DNA of 64,000 nucleotides, taken from contig OZ176052.1 of NCBI GenBank assembly GCA_964247055.1, positions 3,348,001 to 3,412,000 of the forward strand, written 5' to 3'. The notes beneath the pieces were generated by a model. It was not told where the DNA came from and ran no database searches. It worked only from the letters and a program-made list of their open reading frames with translations. This DNA comes from Paragordius varius (lineage: Eukaryota; Nematomorpha). Made by a program: the position numbers and the translations under genes. Of this stretch, positions 48,138 to 59,800 are shown piece by piece; the first letter of the stretch is position 1; the number at the start of each line of letters is the position of its first letter.

Positions 48138-51100
48138 TAAAGTGACCAGACGTCCCGCTTTTGGCGGGACAGTCCCGCTTTTTCACACTTTGTCCCGCGT
48201 CCCCCTGCGTTTTTGAAATGTCCCGCTTTTTCACGATTATATAAAAAAAAAATTTAAATACATTTAATTTTTTTATAAAAAATTTTAGATAAAAAAATTT
48301 GCTTTTTACCTCGAATCATCGTTCATTCCTAATAGTTTATGAAAGAATGGCTTCAAAACTAAATAATAGTTCAATGATAGCGCATTTTTAGGGTGTAAAG
48401 GGCCTATTTAACGGCTAATCCAAAAATCCGCTCGACTAAAATTTTTGAATTTTTACGGGTAATACTTTAAGCAGCTATTGAACTCATATGGCCTGATAGG
48501 CTTTCTGAAAAGCCCCAAAAGCACGCGATTGCGATATGACGGGTCAGTTTTTCGCGGGTAGCTCCTTACTCAGCAGCTATCATCAAAGTAATGCTTAACT
48601 AAAATATTTGCCTTTTAGCAGGGAATACGTGGAATCTTTATTGAATTTTTACGGTTTCATACCTTGGTCGAAAAATAGATTCAAAAAATATTTTTGTGGA
48701 CTTTGTTTTCTGAAAAAAATGGCATTTTACGAAGGGAGCGGTTAAAAAGAGGGACTAAATCAAAAAAGCGAGACGACTATGTTCGGCGCAATCGAAAATA
48801 AGTAAATTAAATAATCCAATACTTTCTCCAGAAAATTGTCTCAAAGACACGATTTTTGTGGATTTCTGTTTTCAAAAAAACCCGTTTTTTACACGGGGTA
48901 GGCCCGAATTGGGGACCTAATTCCAAAAAGCAAAAGTCGGGACATTTATTGATGATTATATTATTTGGATATTTGGATTTGATTGGGTTCACCGGTTTTC
49001 CGGAAACAGATCACAAAGTTACATGATGAATCAGTTTTTAGCGGGTAGCTCCTTACCCAGCAGCTATCATCAAAGAAACGCTTGACTAAAATTTTTGCCT
49101 TTTAACAGGGAATACGTGGAATCCATATTGAATTTTTACAGTCTCATACCAAGGGCGAAAAAAAGATTTAAAAAATTATTTTTGTGGACGATTTTGAAAA
49201 AAATGGCATTTTACGGAGGGAGCGGGTAAAAAGAGGGCCTAAATCAAAAAAGCGAGACGACTATGTTCAGCGCAATCGAAAATAAGTAAACAAAAATCAT
49301 ATTTGAAATTGAATGGTCCAACACGTTCTCCAGAAAATTGTCTCAAAGACACGATTTTTGTGAACTTCTGTTTTCAAAAAAAAAACCGTTTTTCACACGG
49401 GGTGGGCCCGAAGCTATAAATATTAAAAATATGGCCCACGATTTTACTGGAAGTGTCGGACTCAGCTTGGGAAAATTCAAGTGGTGAGTATTTTTGGGCC
49501 TTTTTCAAAAAAACTGCGAAGCTATTGTCGGGGCATTCATTAATGATTATATTTTTTCGAAGTTTGGATTTGAATGGGTCTACCGGTTTTCCGGTACCAG
49601 ATCACAAAGCCAGCATTTTCCATTTTTATATATATATGGATTAGTTTAAAATATGAGTACAAAATAAGGTTGTAAATTTAACGATGATTTAATGAAAGAA
49701 TTTCCTTTATCAAAAAAACGAAGAATGAATCATTTGTTAAATGCTTTATGTTAGGGGTTCACCCTACCACATGGCGGTAAGCATGATATTACAAAGCATA
49801 TGGAATCACAGAAACATAAAAAATGTTTAGATATGGTGGCATCATCTTACAAAATGAGCGATTTTATCGTAAAACCGCTTTTGGAGAGGAAGAAAAGAAT
49901 TTGGCACTCGCCCAAGGCGTTTTATCTTTTAACGCGTTAATCACAATCATTCCTTTAGATCTATGGATTGTACCTCACATGTTATTCGTGCCCGTACAAA
50001 GGCTGAAGCCATTGTATGCATTGTCCTTTCGCCACATGCATTTTCTGAATACAAAAAGATTTGCTGAAAATTAATTTCATATCGCCATACTCTGATGTAT
50101 CAAATCAGGAAACAAAAATATTTCCCACGTTAATAAAATATTTTGGTCCAGAAACCGGAGTAAAATTAAAATTTTATTTCTCTACCCGGTGCGAATTCCG
50201 ACATAATTTTACTTCAATAAATGAATATTCTAGGAAAAATAATTTAAAAGACAAAATCATCGCATATTGCGCTGACAACATCAATACGAACTTGGATGGA
50301 AAAGCAAGTAGGAGAACAAAAAATAAGTTTCAGTAATTAGCAGATAATCTTAATCCATTATTGACGTTGGGTGTGTAGCGCATATAACACACAACGCTAT
50401 TCAAACACCTGCTGATTTGTTACCCCTAGATGTGGAAAATGTAGGTGTTAAGGTATATTCCTATTTTTATATACACGGTACGCGTTGAAACGCTTGTGCA
50501 AATGCAGAAGTTCAATATTAAAAAATGCTTGGATATTGTAAAACTCGTTGGTTAGCTTTTATGCCAGCTATCGAAAGAGTTTTAAAAATGTATGATCCTT
50601 TAAAATCTTTTTTATCACAGGACAAATGTCCTACAACTTTGGAAAAGTTTTTTGAAAGTGATTCTTCAATATGGTTAGAGTTCCTACATAATCAAGCTTC
50701 TCTCTTTCAAAATGTTATTAAATTGATAGAAAGTGACAAAACTTCGGCAATCGAAGTAGCCAATGAAGTTAGTAACCTAAAATTCCAATGTTAAGATTAT
50801 AAAATAATTTTATACCAGTAACCATCCGCAATATTATAAATAATTTAGAAAAACAAGGCTTAATAAATCGCCAAGATATCCTGTACCATTAAAAATGTTT
50901 TATACAAACTGTAAAAATTATTGTACACTGGACGGTGCAACTTAATGAAATTGATCATTTTCATTGGATAACATTAAAACCAGAATTTAATTGGTGCGAT
51001 GTTCAAAAATCATTTCTGCATCTCCCAAAAATTCCCAAAAAGTAACCTTTCAGAAAATATCTTTTTTTTTAAAAATATCATTAGTTATAAAATATATTAA

Positions 51101-51591
51101 TAGAAAAACTTAAATTATGGACAACAGAAAAAAATACAGTAGAAAAGAAATGGTTAGAAATATTTCATCATTTTGAAACAAACTATGTTCCATACAATAT
51201 TTTAAAAATTGTAGAATTTGCATTATCTTTGCATGGAACCAACGCTGCCACTGAGCGCGTTTTTTCCACAGTAAATCAGATGTGGACATCGGAAAAATCA
51301 AATTTAAATGTTGAAACTTTACCATTTTATCTGTCAAATATAATTTGACAAATTCTTGTGAAGACTTCTACAATATTTTATAAAATGATGCCAATCTGCT
51401 AAAACGCATTTACTCAAATAAAAAATATACCAAGGAATTAAATATTTTTTTTATTTATAATGTATTTGTGTTAAAAATAAATAAATACTGCAATAAATTT
51501 TTTGTATAAAAATTTTTGGTTGTACACCCCCCCTCATAACCCCCCCCCTTTCTCAGATTTGTCCCGCTTTTTCCTTCAAAAAATCTGGTTA
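48138..51591 (+). mobile_element. hAT transposon, 3.45 kb, with 8-bp target duplication
   Basis: It is flanked on both sides by ggtatacc (48130-48137 and 51592-51599). The uninterrupted arm at 46519 carries that octamer once. Ends: taaagtgaccagacgtcccg on the left and, from the other strand, taaccagattttttgaagga on the right, both followed by sequence rich in GCGGGAC. Plus-strand translation gives a BED-type finger remnant (LPHGGKHDITKHMESQKHKK, about 49.78 kb), a middle part (EIK-like SNQETKIFPTLIKYFGPE, about 50.11 kb; LGYCKTRWLAFMPAIERVL, 50.53 kb) and the C-terminal dimerisation block (VEFALSLHGTNAATERVFST, about 51.22 kb). The order is correct but several stops and frame changes make it inactive. 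The left third carries Helitron-derived tandem repeats. Confidence 0.88.
48400..49640 (-). repeat. Helitron-derived tandem repeats inside the hAT element
   Basis: Two long copies of one unit lie head to tail, at about 48545-49019 and 49022-49640. They share gggtagctccttac, gagcgggtaaaaagaggg, cgagacgactatgttc and gattttccggttttccgg-like phrases. A third, worn piece lies at about 48400-48540. Read on the minus strand, the second copy starts TCCATATATATATAAAAATG at 49640, matching the 5' end of the Helitron at 45350, and is preceded by A. No 3' hairpin was found here. Confidence 0.7.
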
Positions 51592-51900
51592 GGTATACCA
51601 TATAGCTCTCGTTTTTATATTCTTTACCAAATATTAATACACAATTAACGAAAAAAGTAAATATTTGATAAAATAAAGTCTACATGACTGTAAGTAATAT
51701 CAAGTATTTTTGAATAAAATTTTTTATATATAACGGTTTATTAAAGTTATATAAGTGCAAGATTTTGCCATGGCTTCGATTCCTTCCATATTTTTTAAAG
51801 AATTTAATTTTAAACAGGCCTGGGGTATTAACTACCCCAATTTGAATCGAAGGACTAAAATGAATGTGTTGTATCCAAGTGTATCATGCTGAAAAATAGT
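51592..51900 (-). repeat. Second inverted-duplication arm (resumed) running into a family 1 MITE end
   Basis: From ggtataccatatagctc this is the inverse of 46430-46526. Beyond about 51700 it continues as a family 1 copy read inverted, ending ggcctggggtattaactacc and then gaatgtgttgtatccaagtg. Confidence 0.75.
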
Positions 51901-52269
51901 AAGAAGTACGCTTCAACAAAAGTTTGCTGAATTTAGTTATTATTTAATTATATTTTTGATGTTAAATAGCTTGTATTTATAATTATTGAGAATTTCCGGC
52001 ATTTTTACGTTTATATTAAATATAACACGTTTTAACATATCAAAAAAATTTGCTTTTGGCCACATCTAAAAATTATAACAATATGCTTTTAATAAGTATA
52101 TATTTTAGTGAAATTTTTCGGAATGTGGCATCTTAAAAAATATCACAAAAAATATGGTCAAATTTTGTCATTTTCTGGTATGGAGCACTTAGCACAAAAG
52201 TGTATATAACTTTCGTATATCATTCGTAAGGGCCAAGAAGCGATAATCCTGATTTTCTATCGAATATAT

Positions 52270-52675
52270 ATATTGAGATATTTTTCGGTGAACCCCAATT
52301 TTGTTCATTGTGCTATTGAAATTTGTATAAATAAGCCAAAAATCTTTTGTATTTTAAGGCGAAAACTAAAGCTTCTTTATTTAAATCATATTTATATAAA
52401 CAGACAAGGGGTGTATTTTGCATCATTAAATTTAGGTAATGAACGAATTTCATGTTGACCAAATTTTTAGGTTAAGGTTTATCCATAAAATAAGATATTT
52501 AGTTTTTTGGAGATACTTTTTCTTTATTTCGGTTCACCAATGTTATATAGGTGCAAATTTTGCAATGGTTTTAATTAGCTCTATATTGGAAATATTTAAA
52601 TTTGAGCAGGTCTGGTGCCTCTAAGACCCCAATTTGATACGGAGGCTGAAATAAATGTGTTGTATCCAAGTAATT
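52270..52675 (-). mobile_element. Family 1 MITE, diverged inverted copy
   Basis: Its end reads ggtctggtgcctctaagacc, then ccaatttgatacgga and aaatgtgttgtatccaag. The interior aligns loosely with the 51.7-kb copy. More diverged than the other copies. Confidence 0.55.
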
Positions 52676-53049
52676 TTAACAACGAACATTTGAATGTTGT
52701 TTATTTATATATTTAAGATATGGACTTTCCCCAATCGAAAAAAGTAAAGCTAATCGTTTATAAATATAGAATAAATTAAAGTGAGATGTATCCTTTAAAT
52801 AAAATTTATTTCTTTTACAGAGCAGAATGATAAGTTACGAAAATGCACAATCCAAAAAATTGGTAGTAAAAATATCCTGATAATATATATTTATTAAAAA
52901 ATGCATCATTTTTATGGTGCCTTTTGTTTCAGATTAAAGTATGTTTAACACTTTATGACCACTTCACTATATTGGTAAAACGTATTGGGAATAGTTTTAT
53001 ATCACAGAGCTCAATCTTGTAAATAAACTACTGTTTGAAAATTACTTTG

Positions 53050-54110
53050 TTTAAAATTTAATTATCTACCCTACTTAGAATTATTACAGTTTTGTAACTT
53101 CCAGCTAGAGTCAAAAATTGGGACACTTCCAAAACATTTAACTTAATCCATCAATAAATATTAAGATATTGTAAAATGCAACCTCAAAGTTTTTAATGCT
53201 AATTATATACATTTTTTAACCATAATATGCATTTATGCCTATTGTATTAGCAATTTAAAACGCTTTAAGAAAAAATGGAGAAAGTTTAAGATGATGATTT
53301 TTCACAATTTTACATATTTATGTTTTTATTGTATTTATGCGCCTTAAAGGTTAAAGAAAGCATATTTTTAAATTTGGCCCAATACCTTTTTTACTTTTTA
53401 TGATAATTGAATTTCACATTACTTTGTTAAACTATCCAAATGTTAGAAAGTTATCGACTTTTTTGATATTTGCTCCATATCAAAAAATCGTAATATTTGA
53501 CACGTCATGCTAACATTACCAAAAGGACAACATTATTATATACAATTTTTGATATTTAGATATGGGCTTTTTTTACACTTTTGTGGTAACTGTTGCATAG
53601 TAAATGGCAGAATTTACCCACAATTTGTTAAATAAAAGTTTTTTGGAAGCTAAATATTCCAAATAAAAAACTAGATTTTTAATTTTTTTAATGTGAGTAG
53701 AAAGCCCACATTATGTAGTAGTGTTTTTAAAAAAAGGCAAAAATGCCGTGTATGTACTTAAATATTTTAACCATATGCTAAATATTGATATCAAAATAAT
53801 TTTTCTAGAAAACATATTTTGCTTAAACATATTTATAGCAAAATTTTGGTGAAGGCACTTTGATGGTATTCCGAAATATAGTGGCAAACGGTAAAAAATG
53901 TTTTGGATATTAATAACTTTTTATATATTTTATGATGCTGAACACTTCTATTATCTCACAATTTAATTTAAATGTGTTTGCCTTTAAATTTGTGTTAATT
54001 TTTGTAAAACAAAACAATTTATATTTCAAACAAATTAATATTAAAATCAATTTTATGAAGTAAAAGAAATGTTCAGCATTTTCAAATATATATAAAGTAT
54101 GATATTTCAT
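53050..54110 (+). repeat. Long AT-rich interspersed repeat copy
   Basis: Landmarks shared with the 25.73-kb copy run from ttgtaacttccag to gcgccttaaaggttaaagaa. Further on, aaaaatgccg and the tail resemble 100-440. This suggests a repeat of 1 kb or more, old and non-coding. Confidence 0.5.
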
Positions 54111-54229
54111 GATTTATACCGTTTATGTCATGCTCAAAAGATCACGAAGTATAAGCCTCAAAATTTTTTGTTAACAATTAGATCTTAATAAACAAAATAT
54201 GCCTTTTTTTAAAAATATATAATTTACCT

Positions 54230-54523
54230 CAGGTGTGGCCAATACACGGCCCGCCGAGACTTTATATGCGGCCCACGAAAAATCTGGATATATAATTTGT
54301 AAAAATATACTCATAAAATCTTAGTAAAATCAACACTTTAAACTAATTTCTTATTTTCTAATTTTCTATTCAATTGGCAAGAGCTAGAAAAATTGTTATA
54401 TTTGCTTACATTTTACAGTCTTATGTTTGAAATCTAATAAATTATATATTAATGACCATATATTTATTTCTCGGTCAGCCGTTTTTAGAGAAAATGCCAC
54501 GCGAAACCATTTATGGTGCCCTG
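54230..54523. mobile_element. hAT-type MITE, 294 bp, relative of the 17858 copy
   Basis: The left end is caggtgtggccaatacacgg. The inverted right end is cagggcaccataaatggttt. It shares the phrases aatcttagtaaaat and cgcgaaaccattt with 17858-18108. Flanking 8-mers atttacct and atctaaca match at 5 of 8. Confidence 0.7.
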
Positions 54524-55224
54524 ATCTAACATATAATAATAAATTTTATCGCTAAATCTCAAATTTTTTAGTTGTTTTTAAAGTGATGCATATTTTATGA
54601 TAACATAATTTTATAATTTGTTATTATTTTTAAAAAAATTAATATGCTGACCTCTTTTAAACTTATCCGATTGAAATGGAATTACCATGTTGACAATTTG
54701 TTGAAAACCTATACTTTAAAAATTGACACATATATAATTATATAGAGATATCTTTTATCTATAGATTAAAAACATTAACTTCATTAATTAATAAATAACT
54801 TCCAGCATATTTTTGGAAGAAATGACGATAATCCAGGTTATGACTTCACATAATTACTTCTAAAAATCAAGTATCTCTTTGAATTTTGCATAAACAAAAC
54901 CATTAGAGCGTCCATAATCAATGGCCCATAACGCAAAAAAATGAGTTACAGTATATTCAACGGGACTAAAAAGCGTCCCACGTTAGCATGAAACTCTCAA
55001 ACTTTCTGGCCACAATTTAGCAAAAATATTGTAATTTTATGATGTAAGGTTACATTAGAGGTACATATTGCGGTTAAGATAATATATGCATGAATTCAGT
55101 GCTAATTAGATAAAAAAAACAAGAACTCGCTATTCGATATAATGTGACACTTATTTCAACATATTGATGATATTGTTTTATTATTGTAATAAGAATGTTG
55201 CATGAAAATCAATTGATTAAAATT

Positions 55225-55326
55225 AGGAACCAAAATGAAACCGGTAGAAACCACCCCAATTTTATTTGAAATCTTAGGAACCAGGCCGGTTCCGGTACCA
55301 TTTTTTTGTCCCGGTTCGAAGCCCTG
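55225..55326 (-). mobile_element. Fragment of a hAT-like end
   Basis: Read on the minus strand it begins cagggcttcgaaccgggaca and continues with repeated GGTACC/GGTTCC phrases. CAGGGCTTCGAACCGG-type ends are known from hAT elements. A facing end was not found. Confidence 0.45.
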
Positions 55327-56849
55327 AATTAAATTAAAAAATTTTATGGAAAACTATTTAATAGATTTTTAATAACTATTTGAATGCCGATCCAACTGAA
55401 ATAGGTATGTTTACCCTGTTAGCTGTTAATGATCAGAGAAGTGCATTTATTATTTGAAAATAAAAATAGCTTAAAAAATTATTATAGTTTTAAAATTATG
55501 AGATATTGTCTTATGGTACTTTAATTAATAATCATATCTATTGTATATTTCAATTAAAACTAGAATAGTTTTTTTGGAAATGGTTTAAGGTTACTCATCA
55601 AGGAATATATGAATGAAAAATAAATGGGTACGCATTACATTGCTTTTTAAATTGCTTTAGCCTGTTTTTTAACCGATATGCATTAAGAATGTCAAATTTA
55701 ATCATCCATTTTATTTTTGGCTAACGATGTAATAACATTTTTTATATTCATCTTTTGTTGCACAAAAAATTAAATTAATATATCAAAATTTATACAACAA
55801 AATATGAAAGGAGAGCATAATAACTTCGACACTACTTTTTATTAAAACTTAACATATTATATTGGTTAGTCAACAATTATTATTACAATGTTGTAATCAT
55901 CGTTATTTACAAACTGTTTTTAGTGTACTCATTTATCTTCTAAATGTAAATCAACAAAAATTATACTGGAAAACGCGTCTATTAGCGGTGATGGTTATAT
56001 TCAGATGATGTATGGGACAATGCAAATAACTAATACAAGGTAGTTATATCTAGTTTATATGAGAGAGTTTCTATAGTCAAATTTCATATCCGCTAAAATA
56101 ATATGCCTTAATATGGGCTCATTTTTTTATACTCACTAAAATATATTCTAAATTGATTTTAAATAAATTGTGTTTTCTATAATTGCCATCCGATATCATA
56201 TTTTTAAATGGATGGATCTTTGTTATATTTATTTATATAATTATGTTGCAAAATATGTTAATGGTTTACAATAATAATAGAACTTTATTTTATATAAAAT
56301 CATGCAGTTTTTGATTGATTTTCATTGCTTATATTATAATAACCAAAAATGATTGAATTTTTTTTAATTTTTAGAAATTTGTAACAAGGTTATAAACAAA
56401 TAAATGAGAAGTTGCAGATATTGTATAAATATTTGTTTGTGATACCGAATTTTTAAGATATTATAAATGGATTTAATAAAATAGGATAGCCCAAATGTCA
56501 GAAATTAATATTTTATAGTTTTTATAATAAAAATGAAAAGGCATTCCGAGAAACAATACTGTTTGTCAACATAAATGTAAATTATTTTTAAATATACTAA
56601 GTTGTATCTATAAAACTTGTAACACCTAAATTTATTTTTCTATTAATTTTGTAATGTAGCATCTATCTGTATGTAAAATGTTATTTATTGAAAATGTTAT
56701 TTCAAGTGTGCGATTTAACCAACGAATTAAGATAAAATAAAGTGGAAAGAAACTCTAAAAACGGGTGAATTGGAAGGAGAAGGTATCTTGAGATAAGGTT
56801 AATGGAAAGAAGAAAATTAGAAAAGAAAAATTTGAAATTTTAAGAAAGG

Positions 56850-59800
56850 GTAAAGTGGACATAAGGGTGAAACTTTAGAAAAGGATGAGGGGTAAATTCA
56901 GATTTAAACGGATGAAGGGGAAATGAAGAAGGGTGAATCATTGTTAGAAACGGAAGAACTGGTAATGAAGAAGGGTGATAATGAACGGATCAAGTGGATA
57001 GAAGTAGGGTGAACCATTAGAAGAAACGGATGAAATGGATACGAAGAAGGGTGAAACGTTAGAAGAAACGGATGAAGTGGATATGTAGAAGGGCGAAACT
57101 TTAGAAGAAACGGATGAAGTGGATATGAAAAAGGGTGAAACGTTAGAAAAGGATGAACTGGATATGAAGAAGGGTTAAACTTTAGAAGAAAAGGAAGAAA
57201 TGGATATGAAGAAGGGTGAAACTTTAGAAGAATCGGAGGAAGTGATACGAATAAGGGTGAAAGCTTTGAAGAATCGGAGGAAAGGGATAATAAGAAGGGT
57301 TAAACTTTAGAAGAAACGGAGGAAGTGGATATGAAGTAGGGAGAAACTTTAGAATAAAAGGATGAACTGAATATAAAGAAGGGTGAATCTTTAAAAGAAA
57401 CGGATGAAGTGGATATGAAGAAGGGTTAAACTTTAGAAGAAACGGAGAAAGTGGATATGAAAAAGGGTGAAACTTTAGAAAAGGAGGAAGTGGATATGAA
57501 AAAGGGTGAAACTTTAGAAAAGGAGGAAGTGGATATGAAGAAGGGTTAAACTTTAGAAGAAAAGAAAGAAGTGGATATGAAGAGGGTTTACTTTAGAAGA
57601 AACGGATGAAGTGGATATGTAGAAGGGTGAAACTTTAGAAGAAACGGATGAAGTGGATATGAAAAAGGGTGAAACTTTAGAAAAGGAGGAAGTGGATATG
57701 AAGAAGGGTTAAACTTTAGAAGAAAAGGAAGAAGTGGATATGAAGAGGGTTTACTTTAGAAGAAACGGATGAAGTGGATATGAAGGGTGAAACTTTAGAA
57801 GAAACGGATGAAGTGGATATGAAAAAGGGTGAAACGTTAGAAAAGGATGAAGTGGATATGAAGAAGGGTTAAACTTTAGAAGAAAAGGAAGAAGTGGATA
57901 TGAAGAGGGACTTTAGAAGAAACGGATGAAGTGGATATGTAGAAGGGTGAAACTTTAGAAGAAACGGATGAAGTGGATATGAAAAAGGGTGAAACTTTAG
58001 AAAAGGATGAAGTGGATATGAAGAAGGGTTAAACTTTAGAAGAAAAGGAAGAAGTGGATATGAAGAGGGTTTACTTTAGAAGAAACGGATGAAGTGGATA
58101 TGTAGAAGGGTGAAACTTTAGAAGAAACGGATGAAGTGGATATGAAAAAGCGTGAAACTTTAGAAAATGATGAAGTGGATATGAAGAAGGATTAAACTTT
58201 AGAAGAAATGGATGAATTGGATATGAAGAAGGGTTAAACTTTAGAAGAAAAGGATGAAGTGGATATGAAGCAGGGTTAAACTTTAGAAGAAAAGGAAGAA
58301 GTGGATATGAAGAAGGGTGAAACTTTAGAAAAAAACGATGAAATGGATATAAAGAAGGGTGAAACTTTAGAAGAAACGGATAAAGTGGATATGAAAAAGG
58401 GTGAAACTTTAGAAAAGGAGGAGGTGGATATGAAAAAGGGTGAAACTTTAGAAAAGGAGGAAGTGGATATGAAGAAGGGTTAAACTTTAGAAGAAAAGGA
58501 AGAAGTGGATATGAAGAGGGTTTACTTTAGAAGAAACGGATGAAGTGGATATGTAGAAGGGTGAAACTTTAGAAGAAACGGATGAAGTGGATATGAAAAA
58601 GGGTGAAACTTTAGAAAAGGAGGAAGTGGATATGAAGAAGGGTGAAACTTTAGAAGAAACGGATGAAATGGATATGAAAAAGGGTGAAACTTTAGAAGAA
58701 ACGGATGAAGTGGATATGAACAAGGGTGAAACTTTAGAAAAAGATGAAGTGGACATGAAGAAGGGTTAAACTTTAGAAGAAAAGGAAGAAGTGGATATGA
58801 AAAAGGGTGAAACTTTAGAAGAAATGGTGAAGTGGATATGAAGAAGGGTGAAAATTTTGAAGAAACGGATGAAATGGATATGAAGAAGGGTGAAATCTTA
58901 TAAGAAACGGATGAAATGGAGATGAAGAAGGGTGAAACTTTAGAAAAAAACGATGAAATGGATATGAAGCAGGGTTAAACTTTAGAAGAAAAGGAAGAAG
59001 TGGATACGAATAAGGGTGAAAGCTTTGAAGAATCGGAGGAAAGGGATATTAAGAAGGGTGAAACATTAGAAGAAACGGATGAAGTGGATATGAAAAAGAG
59101 TGAAACTTTAGAAAAGGATGAAGTGGATATGAAAAAGGGTGAAACTTTAGAAAAAACGGATGAAGTGGATATGAAGAAGGGTTAAACTTTAGAAGAAAAG
59201 GAAGAAGTGGATATGAAGAGTGTTTACTTTAGAAGAAACGGATGAAGTGGATATGTAGAAGGGTGAAACTTTAGAAGAAACGGATGAAGTGGATATGAAA
59301 AAGGGTGAAACTTTAGAAGAAAAGGATGAAGTGGATATGAAGCAGGGTTAAACTTTAGAAGAAAAGGATGAAGTGGATATGAAGAAGGGTGAAAATTTCG
59401 AAGAAACGGATGAAATGGATGTGAAGAAGGGTGAAATCTTATAAGAAACGGATGAAATGGAGATGAAGAAGGGTGAAACTTTAGAAAAAAACGATGAAAT
59501 GGATATGAAGAAGGGTGAAACTTTAGAGGAAACGGAGGAAGTGGATATGAAAAAGGGTTAAACTTTAGAAGAAACGGATGAAGTGGATATGAAGAAGGGT
59601 GAAACATTAGAAGAAACGGATGAAGTGGATATGAAAAAGAGTGAAACTTTAGAAAAGGATGAAGTGGAAAATGAAGAAGGGTTAAACTTTAGAAGAAAAG
59701 GAAGAAGTGGATATGAAGAAGGGTTTACTTTAGAAGAAACGGATGAAGTGGATATGAAAAAGGGTGAAACTTTAAGAGAAACGGATGAAGTGGATATGAA

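Larger units (their letters stand above)
52680..56750. other. Gene-poor region
   Basis: I see no gene in these 4 kb. The region contains a copy of the long AT-rich interspersed repeat (about 53050-54110), one hAT-type MITE (54230-54523) and a hAT-like end (about 55225-55326). The remainder is plain AT-rich DNA. Confidence 0.55.

Noticed and set aside
49453-49644. 63-codon frame similar to one at 45346-45534 on the other strand
   Set aside because: The similarity is explained by related Helitron sequence at both sites. Neither copy shows coding constraint.
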